This document shows positions 40,226-50,304 of a DNA stretch of 64,000 nucleotides, piece after piece (the stretch's first letter is position 1; each line of letters starts with the position of its first letter). The translations under genes were made by a program, and so were the position numbers. The notes beneath the pieces are model-generated. The model had not been told where the DNA came from. It was given only the letters and a program-made list of their open reading frames with translations, and made no database searches. Source of the stretch: Sphingomonas hominis (lineage in GTDB: Bacteria > Pseudomonadota > Alphaproteobacteria > Sphingomonadales > Sphingomonadaceae); contig NZ_JABULH010000006.1 of NCBI RefSeq assembly GCF_013328205.1, positions 62,001-126,000 on the forward strand, given 5' to 3'.

Positions 40226-41208
40226 TATTGCGGGATCTCGACATGGCCGCCGAAGCCGAAGCGCATGGCCGATAGCACCTTGTCGCCGAACGTGTGGTCG
40301 ACGCGGCTGCGATAGCGCGCGAACAAGGCGGCGCTGAGCACGTTCAACGGCACTGCTTCCTCCATCGCGGCGTCGATCGTCCAGCGGCCCTCACCCGAAT
40401 CGGCGACATGGCCTGAGAAGCCGTCGAGCTTGCCGTCCTTGGCGAGTGCGAGCGCGGTCAGGTCGAGCAACCACGACGAGATCACGCTGCCGCGGCGCCA
40501 CACCTCGGCAATGTCGGTGAGGTTAAGGTCGTAGCGCTGGTCCTCGGGCAGCTTGTCCGACGCCTTGCCCTTGAGCACGTCGAAGCCCTCGGCATAGGCC
40601 TGCATCAGCCCGTATTCGATGCCGTTGTGGACCATCTTCACGAAATGGCCCGCGCCCGCGGGGCCGGCGTGGATGTAGCCGTTCTCCGCGCGCGGATCGG
40701 TCGCGTCGCCCAAGCGGCCCTTGGTGCGCTCGATCGAGCCCATGCCCGGCGCGAGGGTCGAGAAGATCGGGTCGAGCTGCTGGACGATGTCCGCCGGCCC
40801 GCCGATCATCATGCAATAACCGCGCTCGCGGCCCCAAACGCCGCCCGAGGTGCCGACGTCGACGTAGTGGACGCCCTTTTCCGCCAGCGCCTTGGCGCGG
40901 CGGATGTCGTCCTTGTAGAAGGAATTGCCGCCGTCGATGACGATCTCGCCCTCGGCCGCATTCTCGCAGATGCTGTCGATCACGCCTTCGGTGATCTCGC
41001 CCGCGGGGACCATGACCCACCAGATGACGGGCGAGCCCGCCTTGGCGCGCGCGTCGTCGACCGAGGTCGCGGCCTCCGCGCCCGCCTCGACCAGCTTGGC
41101 GACTGCATCGGCGTCGCGGTCGAAGGCGACGATCTCATGTCCCTTGTCCATCAAGCGGCGGGCCATGTTGCCGCCCATCCGGCCGAGGCCGATCATCACC
41201 ATCTTCAT
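40225..41208 (-). CDS. gnd: 6-phosphogluconate dehydrogenase (decarboxylating), short form
   Basis: 327 aa, the short bacterial form. Rossmann motif [15 protein letters not shown], then [29 protein letters not shown] with the catalytic region, and [18 protein letters not shown]. Oxidises 6-phosphogluconate to ribulose-5-phosphate with NAD(P)+. First of a tightly packed operon with two HAD phosphatases. The 548-bp region upstream is filled with repeats. Confidence 0.93.
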   Translation of the reverse strand: MKMVMIGLGRMGGNMARRLMDKGHEIVAFDRDADAVAKLVEAGAEAATSVDDARAKAGSPVIWWVMVPAGEITEGVIDSICENAAEGEIVIDGGNSFYKDDIRRAKALAEKGVHYVDVGTSGGVWGRERGYCMMIGGPADIVQQLDPIFSTLAPGMGSIERTKGRLGDATDPRAENGYIHAGPAGAGHFVKMVHNGIEYGLMQAYAEGFDVLKGKASDKLPEDQRYDLNLTDIAEVWRRGSVISSWLLDLTALALAKDGKLDGFSGHVADSGEGRWTIDAAMEEAVPLNVLSAALFARYRSRVDHTFGDKVLSAMRFGFGGHVEIPQ

Positions 41209-41309
41209 ACAGCACTCCTGACGTTGCTGCGCGTAAAGCGGGAGGCCGGGCAAGGTTCCGCGCGCGGGCGGACCGGCGGGGCGAAGGGTGGTGCGGCGTC
41301 GGCCACGCG

Positions 41310-41340
41310 AAAGGTCACGCGAAGGTCACACCAATGCGCG
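41310..41340 (+). repeat. Partial copy of the three-part repeat (left block only)
   Basis: AAGGTCACGCGAAGGTCAC followed by CCAATGCGCG, nearly the same as the left block of copy B 110 bases downstream, without the AAAGAGCG and TGTAGGACAG blocks. Confidence 0.6.
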
Positions 41341-41416
41341 CCCGCACGGGTGGGGCTGTCAGCGGACGGCCAGGCCAGAACGGTGTGCGACCGGATAGAG
41401 CCGCGTCAAGCTGGTC

Positions 41417-41554
41417 GGAAGGTCACGCTAAGGTCACGCCAATGCGCGTCGTTGCGGGGGCGGCGGCGATGCGGTGCGTGGCGGGTCGACGGTGTGAAAG
41501 AGCGGACGCCGAGGCGCGTGGTGGGGTCTAACGAGCGACGGCGGTGTAGGACAG
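41417..41554 (+). repeat. Three-part dispersed repeat, copy B
   Basis: Blocks: GGAAGGTCACGCTAAGGTCAC, GCCAATGCGCG, GTGAAAGAGCG and GTGTAGGACAG, same order and strand as copies A and C. It lies between gnd and the GH92 gene. Confidence 0.7.
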
Positions 41555-41598
41555 CTTGGGGTGAGTTCGGGCCGGCTTGGACGATCAAGGCAGGATGG

Positions 41599-41619
41599 AT
41601 GCTGAAACGAGTTCAGCAT
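41599..41619. repeat. Short hairpin ATGCTGAA/TTCAGCAT
   Basis: Perfect 8-bp inverted repeat with a 5-base loop, wedged between repeat copy B and the REP-like element. It has the look of a further dispersed palindrome type, but is the only copy in the window. Confidence 0.5.
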
Positions 41620-41656
41620 GACGGCGCGTGGTGGAGGGTAAGTCCTCCCTCTCCTA

Positions 41657-41740
41657 CGTCGCCCCGGACTTGATCCGGGGTCCCGCTTTCTGGCGAGTTG
41701 GGAGAAGGTAGCGGGATCCCGGGTCGAGCCTGGGATGACG
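41657..41740. repeat. REP-like fold-back repeat, copy 4
   Basis: CGTCGCCCCGGACTTGATCC ... GGGTCGAGCCTGGGATGACG; the right arm carries several changes. It ends 16 bases from the stop of the GH92 gene. Confidence 0.8.
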
Positions 41741-41755
41741 AGTGAGGCGGGTGCG

Positions 41756-44101
41756 TCAGCGTTTTACCGAGGCGGAGAAGGGGCGCGCGCGTTTGTCGGT
41801 GGCCCATTTGTAGTTGGGCTCGGCCGCCATCGCGAAGCGGAGTTCGCCGCCCGCCATGATCTCGTCGTGGGTCAGGTAGCTGCGCTCGAGCGGGCGACCG
41901 TTGAGCACCACCGCGCCGATATACGGGCGCGACTGGCCGAAATTGTCGGCGACGACCGTGAAGCGCTTGCCGTTGGGCAGCGTGAGCGCGGCGCGGCGGA
42001 CGAACGGTCGGCCGATCGCATATTCGAGGCTGCCGGGGGTCACGGGATAGAAGCCGAGTGCGGTGAAGACGAGCCAGGCGGACATCTGCCCCAAATCGTC
42101 GTTGCCGGCGAGGCCGTCGGGCGTCGGTTTGTACTGCGAATTGACGATTTGCGTCAGCCGATACTGCGTCCGCCACGGTTGCCCGGCGTGGTCGTAGAGA
42201 TAGGCGACGTGGTGGCTCGGCTCGTTGCCGTGGATATACTGGCCGATCAGCCCGGCGATGTCCTCCGCGTGGCTATAGTCGAGCTTGGAATTGTCGTAGT
42301 CGAACATCTGGTCGAGCTTGGTCACCGCGGCCTGGTCACCGCCCATTGCCTCGAACAAGGCGGCCTGATCCTGCGGCACGAACCAGGAATATTGCCACGC
42401 ATTCCCTTCGGTATAGTCCGACCCGTAGTTGATCGCGGTGGGGTCGAACGGTTCGCGGAATGTGCTATCGGCCTTCCGCGCGCGGACGAAGCCCGTCTTG
42501 GGGTCGAAGGTGTTGCGCCAGTAGGCCGACCGCGCGTCGAACCAGGTGGCGACGTCGTCGCGCTTCATCGCGCGCGCCATCTGCGCGATCGTCCAATCGT
42601 CATAGGCGTATTCGACCGTCTTCGATGCCGCCTCTGGCTCGCGGTCGATCGGCACGTAGTGGAGCACCGGCAAGTCGGCGAGTCCGCCATAGGGGGCGTA
42701 GGTCGCGCTGCGGATCATCGCCGCGAGCGCCTGCGTTTCGTCGAAGCCGCGGATGCCTTTCAGATAGGCGTCGGCGATGACCGGGACCGAATGGTAGCCG
42801 ATCATCGTCCACGTCTCCCGTCCCTGGAACTGCCAGACGGGAAGGATGCCGTCGGGCGAATATTGCTGGCTGGCGAGCAGCGAGCGGATGATCTGCGAAT
42901 TGACCTCGGCGGGCTGAACGAGGGTGAGCAGCGGATGCTCGGCGCGGAACGTATCCCATAGCGAGAAGGTCGAGCGCTGCGTGTAGCCTTCCGCTCGGTG
43001 GACCTGATTGTCGGGGCCGCGCCAGCGCCCGTCGACGTCGCTGGTGACCGAGGGTGCGATCAGGCTGTGGTAGAGCGCGGTCATCACGTTCTTGCGCATC
43101 GACGTGTCGCCGTCCACGTCGAGCACGCCGAGCGCCTGTTTCCACGCCGCGGTCGTGCCCTTGCGCACCGCGTCGAAGCCGCCGCTCTCTGCCTGGAGGT
43201 TGGCGATTGCGCCGTCCTCGTCGACGCTCGAGATCGCGACGGTCACCTCCAGCGGGTCGCCGAGTTTGCCGAAGTCGAACCGCGCGACGAGCGCGCGGCC
43301 GGCGCGCTCCATCACGCGGTCGCTGCCGCGGCCGGGGCCCTGAAACCCCCTGTAGGTCACGTCGGCCTCGGTGCTGACGAAGGCGTGGTTGGTGACGGGC
43401 TTCGAGAAACGCATCGCGAAGAACATCTGCCGGTCGGGTGCCCAGCCACGCGTCTGGCGGCTGCCGGTGATCGTGCCGTCGGGACGCAGGCGGATCGAAG
43501 ACCAGAGTGTCTTACCGGGGTAATTGTAGAGCCCGGAGCGCAGGTCGAGGATCAGGTGCGCCTCGTCGCTTGAGCGAAAGGTATAGCGGTGGACGCCGAC
43601 GCGCGTGCCCGCGGTCAACTCGGCCCGGACGCGCGCGTCGTCGAGCTGGACCGAATAATAGCCGGGCGTCGCCTGCTCGTTGCGGTGGCTGAAGCGCGAG
43701 CGATAGCCGGAGCCGGGCTGCTTCGGGTCGCCGGGCTCCAGCTTGACTGCGTCGGTCGCGCCGGTCGCGGGCATCAGCAGGAAGTCGCCCAGATCGCTGT
43801 GCCCCGCGCCCGAGAAGTGCGTGTGCGAGAAACCCTGGATCGTCGCGTCCTCGTAGCGGTAGCCCGCGGCGTGCGGGTAGCAGTCGCGCAGGACGCAATT
43901 GGTGTCGGTGTCGGGCGAGAGCTGCACCATGCCGAACGGCGCGACCGCGCCGGGAAAGGTGTGCCCCTGCCCGCCGGTGCCGATGAACGGGTCGACAGCG
44001 CTGAGCGGATCGGGCTCGCGCTGTGCCGCGACCGGCGTGGCGAGCGGCATCGTCAGCGAGAGGGTGAGGATGGCGGACAGGCAGCGGCGGGCGAGCGTCA
44101 T
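41756..44101 (-). CDS. GH92-family alpha-mannosidase, secreted
   Basis: 781 aa with signal peptide (LSAILTLSLTMPLATPVAAQ). GH92 enzymes are calcium-dependent exo-alpha-mannosidases, mostly alpha-1,2. Family motifs in order: DPFIGTGGQGHTFPGAVAPFG, GFSHTHFSGAGHSDLGD, SLWDTFRAEHPLLTL, EGNAWQYSWFVPQD and GNDDLGQMSAW with the catalytic acids. Likely periplasmic or secreted and used on mannan or N-glycans of plant or fungal origin. ATG 44101 starts the signal peptide. Confidence 0.93.
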   Translation of the reverse strand: MTLARRCLSAILTLSLTMPLATPVAAQREPDPLSAVDPFIGTGGQGHTFPGAVAPFGMVQLSPDTDTNCVLRDCYPHAAGYRYEDATIQGFSHTHFSGAGHSDLGDFLLMPATGATDAVKLEPGDPKQPGSGYRSRFSHRNEQATPGYYSVQLDDARVRAELTAGTRVGVHRYTFRSSDEAHLILDLRSGLYNYPGKTLWSSIRLRPDGTITGSRQTRGWAPDRQMFFAMRFSKPVTNHAFVSTEADVTYRGFQGPGRGSDRVMERAGRALVARFDFGKLGDPLEVTVAISSVDEDGAIANLQAESGGFDAVRKGTTAAWKQALGVLDVDGDTSMRKNVMTALYHSLIAPSVTSDVDGRWRGPDNQVHRAEGYTQRSTFSLWDTFRAEHPLLTLVQPAEVNSQIIRSLLASQQYSPDGILPVWQFQGRETWTMIGYHSVPVIADAYLKGIRGFDETQALAAMIRSATYAPYGGLADLPVLHYVPIDREPEAASKTVEYAYDDWTIAQMARAMKRDDVATWFDARSAYWRNTFDPKTGFVRARKADSTFREPFDPTAINYGSDYTEGNAWQYSWFVPQDQAALFEAMGGDQAAVTKLDQMFDYDNSKLDYSHAEDIAGLIGQYIHGNEPSHHVAYLYDHAGQPWRTQYRLTQIVNSQYKPTPDGLAGNDDLGQMSAWLVFTALGFYPVTPGSLEYAIGRPFVRRAALTLPNGKRFTVVADNFGQSRPYIGAVVLNGRPLERSYLTHDEIMAGGELRFAMAAEPNYKWATDKRARPFSASVKR

Positions 44102-44226
44102 GGCGAACCTTGTGCCGCGGTCGGCGCGTGGGGGGAAGACGGCGCGAGGTCTTAGCCCAGCACGGGCGCGCAACATGCGGGCGTGGTGGGGCGTTGGGTG
44201 GATCAATCAGCACGAGTGGAACCACG

Positions 44227-45396
44227 ATGACCGACCCCAGTCGCCCGATGCGCCTAGGCTTTCCCGTCAAGGAGATGGGCAAGCCCGGCTTCAAGAGCAA
44301 CGACACGCGGCGGTGGCAGAAGGACCCGCATCTCAAATGCTCGCTCGAAGAGGTGTCGAAGATCCTCGACTATCTCGCGAAAGAGAATCTCGACATGTAC
44401 CGCATGTCGTCAGACCTCGCGCCGTACGCGACGCACCCCGACATGCCACAATTCCACAACATGGTGGCGGAGAGCGACGCGGAGCTGGCGGCATTCGGGA
44501 AGAAGGCGCGCGAACTCGACATCCGGCTGTCGTTCCACCCGTCGCAGTACGTGCTGCTCAACAGCCCCAACGAGGCGTTGACCGAGAAGAGCATCTGGGA
44601 CCTGTCGAGCCAGGCGGAGATGCTCGACCGGATGGGGCTGGACGACGAGGCGGTGATGATCACCCACGTCGGCGGCGTGTACGACGACCATGACGCGAGC
44701 CGCGCGCGCTGGATCGAGGGATGGGAGAAATGCCCCGAGCATGTCCAGCGGCGGCTGGTGCTGGAGAATGACGACATCCGCTTCTCGGCCGCCGATGCGC
44801 TGTGGATTCAAGAGCGGACGGGCGTGCGGCTCGTGTTCGACTATCAGCATTTCTGGTGCCTGAACCCCGAGCGGCTCGACATGCGGGCGACGTTCGAGAA
44901 GTTCCTGGCGACCTGGCCGGAGGGGGTAAGGCCAAAGATGCATTTCTCGTCCCCGCGCACCGAGATGCGCGAGATCAAGCAGAAGATCACCGCGAAACAG
45001 CGCGCGAGCGGCAAGACGACCAGAAAGGGCGAGCTGACCAAGGCACCGGTCAAGGCGAACGCGCGCGTGAAGACGGTGTTGCGCCCGCCGATCTGGACCG
45101 GTCACGCCGATTTCACCAACCCGTTCGAGTTCGCGACCTTCATGCGGATGGCTGAGGGACTCGTCTTCGACGTGATGATGGAGGGCAAGTCGAAGGACGT
45201 CAGCCTGCTGAAACTGCGCCCCGATCTGCTGCGCTTCGCCCCCGACGTGGCGGCGCGGTTCGGCATCTATCCCGAGGATGCCGAGGCATTCGCGGCGGAC
45301 GAGGCGGCGCTGGAGAAGGGCGTCGACACCGAGGACACGCCCGACGTGGATGAGGGCGACGGCGAAGGTGGGGCGATGCTGGAGGCGGCGGAGTAA
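44227..45396 (+). CDS. uvsE: UV damage endonuclease
   Basis: 389-aa TIM-barrel endonuclease that nicks DNA 5' of UV photoproducts. Signature segments: MRLGFPVKEMG, MYRMSSDLAPYATHP, LSFHPSQYVLLNSPN, VMITHVGGVYDDHD, LENDDIRF, DYQHFWCLNP and KMHFSSPR, which include the His/Glu/Asp metal ligands. The C-terminal 45 residues are very acidic (ALEKGVDTEDTPDVDEGDGE) and beyond the usual domain. Divergent from the GH92 gene. Together with the FeS photolyase it gives two independent UV-repair routes. Confidence 0.93.
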   Translation: MTDPSRPMRLGFPVKEMGKPGFKSNDTRRWQKDPHLKCSLEEVSKILDYLAKENLDMYRMSSDLAPYATHPDMPQFHNMVAESDAELAAFGKKARELDIRLSFHPSQYVLLNSPNEALTEKSIWDLSSQAEMLDRMGLDDEAVMITHVGGVYDDHDASRARWIEGWEKCPEHVQRRLVLENDDIRFSAADALWIQERTGVRLVFDYQHFWCLNPERLDMRATFEKFLATWPEGVRPKMHFSSPRTEMREIKQKITAKQRASGKTTRKGELTKAPVKANARVKTVLRPPIWTGHADFTNPFEFATFMRMAEGLVFDVMMEGKSKDVSLLKLRPDLLRFAPDVAARFGIYPEDAEAFAADEAALEKGVDTEDTPDVDEGDGEGGAMLEAAE

Positions 45397-45442
45397 ATGG
45401 CACGTCCGGTCGCGCACGCGCGCGACCGGATCGGCTGATGCG

Positions 45443-45931
45443 TTACGAGCGGTGCTTGGCGAGGAATTGCTCGGTGACGGTTGGGATGATCTGCTCGACC
45501 TTCTTCGCCGCGGCCTTTTCGTCCTCGACGAACGACTTGATCCAGCCGGTGTGCTGGCCGTAGCCCGCCTGCTCCGCGATCACCGCGAGCGAGGTGTAGG
45601 CGGCGATCTGTTCGCCCTGAAAGGCGTAGCCGGCGTAGAGGTTCTTGAGCGTGGTGTCGGGGGTGACCGCGTGCACCGCGGTGCCGACCAGGCCGACCGC
45701 GCTGGTCACCGCTTCTCGCAGTGCGGGCTTGCTCGCGCCGACGTCCGACAGCGCCTGCTCGATCTGCGTCAACTGCGCTTCGGTGGTGGACACGTGGCCG
45801 CGCAGCAGCGCCTGATATTCGGGATAGTCATCCAGCTGCGGGATCTGCGCGTTCATTTGCTGCAGGCCCTGCGTCTCGGCGGCGTGCGTGTTCTCGAGCG
45901 ACTGGGTGTAGATATGCTTGATGTCCGGCAC
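45443..45931 (-). CDS. Ferritin-like DUF892 (YciE/YciF) family protein, second copy
   Basis: 162 aa, all-helical. DIKHIYTQSLENTHAAETQGLQ at the start and AYAFQGEQIAAYTSLAVIAEQ in the fourth helix follow the DUF892 pattern. Often stress- or sporulation-associated; no activity assigned. GTG 45931 is chosen because the family sequence begins at PDIKHIYT; upstream residues are repeat-like. It has only distant similarity to the protein at 6750-7217. Confidence 0.75.
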   Translation of the reverse strand: MPDIKHIYTQSLENTHAAETQGLQQMNAQIPQLDDYPEYQALLRGHVSTTEAQLTQIEQALSDVGASKPALREAVTSAVGLVGTAVHAVTPDTTLKNLYAGYAFQGEQIAAYTSLAVIAEQAGYGQHTGWIKSFVEDEKAAAKKVEQIIPTVTEQFLAKHRS

Positions 45932-46023
45932 GGGTAACCCTCGCGAATTGGTGGGGAGGCGCGCGCCAGAGCGGCGTGCTGTTGGGACAATCCCTCCCCT
46001 CCCCCGTGGGTTCCGTGGCGCGA

Positions 46024-47007
<984 letters not shown>

Positions 47008-47018
47008 GTTCTTCTCCC

Positions 47019-48113
47019 TCATGCCGAGACGCGCTTTCTGTCGCGCGCGTGCTCGGCGGCTTCTTCCAAGTGGCGCTCGAGCTCTTCGGCCCGGTGCGCG
47101 GCGGTGTGTTCGGCGAGCACGCGTTGGCGCCCCGCCTGCCCGATCTGCTCCAGGTCGCGGCGCGCGAGCGCGGCGAGCATGTCGGCGCAGGTGTCGACCA
47201 GCAATATCTCGCGCCCGTCGCCCAGGATCTCGTTCAGTCCGTCCCAGCGGTCGGAGATGATCGGCGTGCCGCACGCTGCGGCCTCGAAGATGCGGACCGA
47301 GGGCGACCAGCCCGCGGCGATCATGTCGGCGCGCGTCACATTCAGCGTCGCGCGGCTCGCGCTGTAGAAAGCGGCGTGCTCGGCGGGCGGCAGATGCTCG
47401 ATCCGCTCGACGTTGTCGGGCCAGATGATCGTGTCGGGATATTGCGGCCCCGCGACCGCGAAGCGGCGCTGTGGTGCGGCGCGCGCGACGTAGAGCAGCA
47501 GGCGTTCGAGCGTCGGCTGGCGATCGTCGCTATAGGTGCCGAGATAGGTCAGGTCCCACTTCTTCGGCACGTCGAGCGGCACGTACGCCTCCGCGTCGAC
47601 CGAGCAGTAGAGCGCGCGTGCCATCGGCGAGCCGTAATGCTGCTCTAGGTGGCGAAGCGTCGGGCCGCCGGTGAACGACAGATAGACGTCGTAACCGGGG
47701 ATCACCGCGGGCGAGAGATATTCGAAGTCACCGCGCTCGAGCTTGGCGAGCGTGACTGGCGTGTCGATGTCGTAGAAGCCGACGACGCCTTGCCCGCCCT
47801 CGGCGACCCAATCCTGCACGAGCTGGCCGACAGCGACGCCGTCGGGGACGTAGCTGCCGACGATCACCGCGTCGGCGCTCGCGATCTCGCCGCGCCATTC
47901 GGCCAAGTGATCGAGGTCTGAATAGTAATCGAGCCGGCACCAGTCGGGGTCGACCAGGTCGCGGTGCGCGCCCGCATACCATGGCACTTCGCGTTCGAGG
48001 AACACGACCTCATGCCCGCGCGCGGCGAATGCCTTCAGCAGCGCGCGGAAGGTGGTGGCGTGGCCGTTGCCCCAGGACGAGCCGAGGCTGAGGCCGAGGA
48101 CGACGAGCTTCAT
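47019..48113 (-). CDS. CgeB-like glycosyltransferase, paralogue 3
   Basis: 364-aa GT-B type protein. The N-terminal Rossmann half starts MKLVVLGLSLGSSWGNGHA; the C-terminal half has the CgeB pattern ASRATLNVTRADMIAAGWSPSVR and FEAAACGTPIISDRWDGL. CgeB is named from spore-surface glycosylation in Bacillus. Acceptor and donor are unknown. Overlaps both neighbours by 4 bases or nearly so. Confidence 0.82.
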   Translation of the reverse strand: MKLVVLGLSLGSSWGNGHATTFRALLKAFAARGHEVVFLEREVPWYAGAHRDLVDPDWCRLDYYSDLDHLAEWRGEIASADAVIVGSYVPDGVAVGQLVQDWVAEGGQGVVGFYDIDTPVTLAKLERGDFEYLSPAVIPGYDVYLSFTGGPTLRHLEQHYGSPMARALYCSVDAEAYVPLDVPKKWDLTYLGTYSDDRQPTLERLLLYVARAAPQRRFAVAGPQYPDTIIWPDNVERIEHLPPAEHAAFYSASRATLNVTRADMIAAGWSPSVRIFEAAACGTPIISDRWDGLNEILGDGREILLVDTCADMLAALARRDLEQIGQAGRQRVLAEHTAAHRAEELERHLEEAAEHARDRKRVSA

Positions 48114-49198
48114 GCCGCGGTCACCTCGCGCGCGGCGTGGACCTTGAACAGCGCGTCGACCTGTTCGCCGCGTAGATCATAGGTGTGTTCGGCGAGCACG
48201 CGTTTCAGCGCCGCCTGCCCGATCGCCGCCGCGCGCTCGGTGGTGAGTGCGGAGAGGTGGTCGGCGACGTCCTGCCCGTCGCGCGCGACCAGCACTTCCT
48301 CGTCGGGCTTGAGGAACAGCTCGATCCCCTCCCACGCGTCGGTGATGAGGCAGGCGGCGGCGCCCGCGGCCTCGAACACGCGGGTGGCGGGGGAGAAGCC
48401 GATATGCGCCATCGAATCGCGCGCGACGTTCAGGACCGCGCGCGGCGTGCAGTTGAACGCATTGTGCTCGGCGGTGAAGACGTGGCCGCGGTGGCGGACG
48501 TTGCCGGGCATCGCCTTCGTCTCCCAGCCATTGCCGCCGATCAGGAATTGCTGCTCGGGCAGGAGCGATGCGGGGCGGAGGAAGAACTCCTCCACGCGCG
48601 CCTCGCGGTCGGGCAGGCGATTGCCCAGAAACGCGAGATCGCAGGCGAAGCGAGGGTCCGCGTCGACCGGATGATGCGTCTGCGGGTCGAGCGCGTTGTA
48701 GACGGGCACGCAATCCTTCGCGCCGAAGCCGGTGTACGCGTCGACAACGGGCGCGCCGCCGCCGTAGGTCAGCACCATGTCGAGCCCGGGCAGCGCGGCG
48801 CGGACCGGGTGGCTAGCGTCGGCGCGCATCTCGTCGAGCGTCGCGGCCGCGTCGACGTCCCAGAAGATCTTGAGCGCTCGCGGGTTCGCGTGGGCGATGA
48901 CGCCTTCGAGCAGCTCGCGGTCGAACACGCCGACGCCGTTTGCCTTGACGACGATGTCGGCGGCGGTGGCTTCGCTCAGCACATTGCGCATCGCGTCTTC
49001 GGTCGCGGGGTAGACGACGACCTTGGCATATTCGGGCGGATCGATGTCGCGGTGCTGCTGACGGTCGAACGCGTCGGGTTCGTAGAAGGTGATGTCGTAG
49101 CCGCGCTCGCCCAGCGCGCGCAGGATGCCGCGATAATAAGTGGCCGCGCCGTTCCAATAGGACGACAACAGGCTCGATCCGTAGAAAGCGATCTTCAT
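48110..49198 (-). CDS. CgeB-like glycosyltransferase, paralogue 2
   Basis: 362 aa. Same two-domain layout: MKIAFYGSSLLSSYWNGAATYYRG, a central YGGGAPVVDAY..GFGAKDCVPVYNALD, and C-terminal AVLNVARDSMAHIGFSPATR then FEAAGAAACLITDAWEGI. The ATG overlaps the stop of paralogue 1 by four bases. Probably adds one sugar of the cluster product. Confidence 0.82.
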   Translation of the reverse strand: MKIAFYGSSLLSSYWNGAATYYRGILRALGERGYDITFYEPDAFDRQQHRDIDPPEYAKVVVYPATEDAMRNVLSEATAADIVVKANGVGVFDRELLEGVIAHANPRALKIFWDVDAAATLDEMRADASHPVRAALPGLDMVLTYGGGAPVVDAYTGFGAKDCVPVYNALDPQTHHPVDADPRFACDLAFLGNRLPDREARVEEFFLRPASLLPEQQFLIGGNGWETKAMPGNVRHRGHVFTAEHNAFNCTPRAVLNVARDSMAHIGFSPATRVFEAAGAAACLITDAWEGIELFLKPDEEVLVARDGQDVADHLSALTTERAAAIGQAALKRVLAEHTYDLRGEQVDALFKVHAAREVTAA

Positions 49199-50304
49199 GC
49201 GGCAACTCCCACGCCAGGGTTGGTGCCCAGCGTGTCCAGGATGGTCATCAATTCGTCGACGCGGTGCGCGCAGGTGTGGCGCTCGGCGATCGTCTCCAGC
49301 CCGGAGGCGATCAGCGAGGCGCGCAGATCGGCGTCGTCGCGGATGCGGGCGAGCACGTCCGCCATCTGCTCGCCGTCACTCGCGTAAAGGAAGTCCTGTC
49401 CAGGGCGGAACAGTCCCTCGCTATCTTCCCACGGCGCACTGGCGAGCGGGATGCCGCAGGCGAGCGCCTCGAACACGCGGATCGTCGGGATGCCGGGCAG
49501 GATCGTGCGGTAGTAATTGCGCGGCACGTGGACGGTTGCGAGCGCCTGCGCGAAGATCTCGGGCGCGCGGGCGTTGGGTGCCCAACCGTGATAGTGCGCG
49601 CCGTAGCGCGCGAGCATGGCACGCGCCTCGTCGGGGTAGCGTACGCCGTAGATGTCGAGCGGCAGCGAGGCGGCTTGCGCGGGGCGGAGGAGGTAGTCCT
49701 CGATCTCGCGGGTGCGTTCACCGTCGCCCCAATTGCCGATCCAGACGACGCCTTCGTGGGTGTCGCTGTCGAGTGGGCGGAAGCGACGCGTATCGGCGGC
49801 CTCGTGCCAGGTCCAGACGCGCTTGCCCCAGCCACGCGCGCGATATTGCTCGGACAGTGTTTCGCCGAATGCGAGGACGCCGTCATAGCCCGACAGGTCG
49901 TAGGCATCCATCTCGTGCGGCAGGCTGACGATACGGTGGTGGGTGTCGTGGAACAGGAGCGTCCACGGCGCGCCGGCCTTGCGCAACGCGCCGAGCGCGG
50001 CGACGAGGTCGTGCGCGTTCCATTCGTGGACGATCACGAGGTCGGCGCCGTCGACCATCGCGGCGACGTCGTCGCCGGCGGCGTAGGTGTCAGACGACAA
50101 TTCGGGATAGGACGCGCGGTAGGGCGCGAGCGCGTCTTCGCCGCCGTCGGCGAGCAGGTTCTGGAGGCTCCAGCTATCGACCGGTTCGTAGGCTCGCACG
50201 TCGTGGCCGCGTGCGATCAGCTCGGACAGCACGCCGCGGACGAAATGCGCGTTGCCGTGATTCCAGCACGAGGAAAGGCTGTGGGTGAAATAGACGATCT
50301 TCAT
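49195..50304 (-). CDS. CgeB-like glycosyltransferase, paralogue 1
   Basis: 369 aa. MKIVYFTHSLSSCWNHGNAHFVRG at the start; DLVIVHEWNAHDLV and FHDTHHRIVS in the acceptor domain; TVHVPRNYYRTILPGIPTIR and VFEALACGIPLASAPWEDSEG in the donor domain. More diverged from the other two paralogues than they are from each other. Four-base overlaps on both sides. Confidence 0.82.
   Translation of the reverse strand: MKIVYFTHSLSSCWNHGNAHFVRGVLSELIARGHDVRAYEPVDSWSLQNLLADGGEDALAPYRASYPELSSDTYAAGDDVAAMVDGADLVIVHEWNAHDLVAALGALRKAGAPWTLLFHDTHHRIVSLPHEMDAYDLSGYDGVLAFGETLSEQYRARGWGKRVWTWHEAADTRRFRPLDSDTHEGVVWIGNWGDGERTREIEDYLLRPAQAASLPLDIYGVRYPDEARAMLARYGAHYHGWAPNARAPEIFAQALATVHVPRNYYRTILPGIPTIRVFEALACGIPLASAPWEDSEGLFRPGQDFLYASDGEQMADVLARIRDDADLRASLIASGLETIAERHTCAHRVDELMTILDTLGTNPGVGVAA

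Noticed and set aside
46010-46014. GTTCC (GGAAC on the minus strand) upstream of the DUF892 gene as an EcfG promoter
   Set aside because: No GTT element at 16-17 bases spacing.
45990-46022. GC-rich CCCTCCCCTCCCCC stretch near the DUF892 gene as a further palindromic repeat
   Set aside because: Lacks the complementary arm and CTACCCAC lead of the repeat family.
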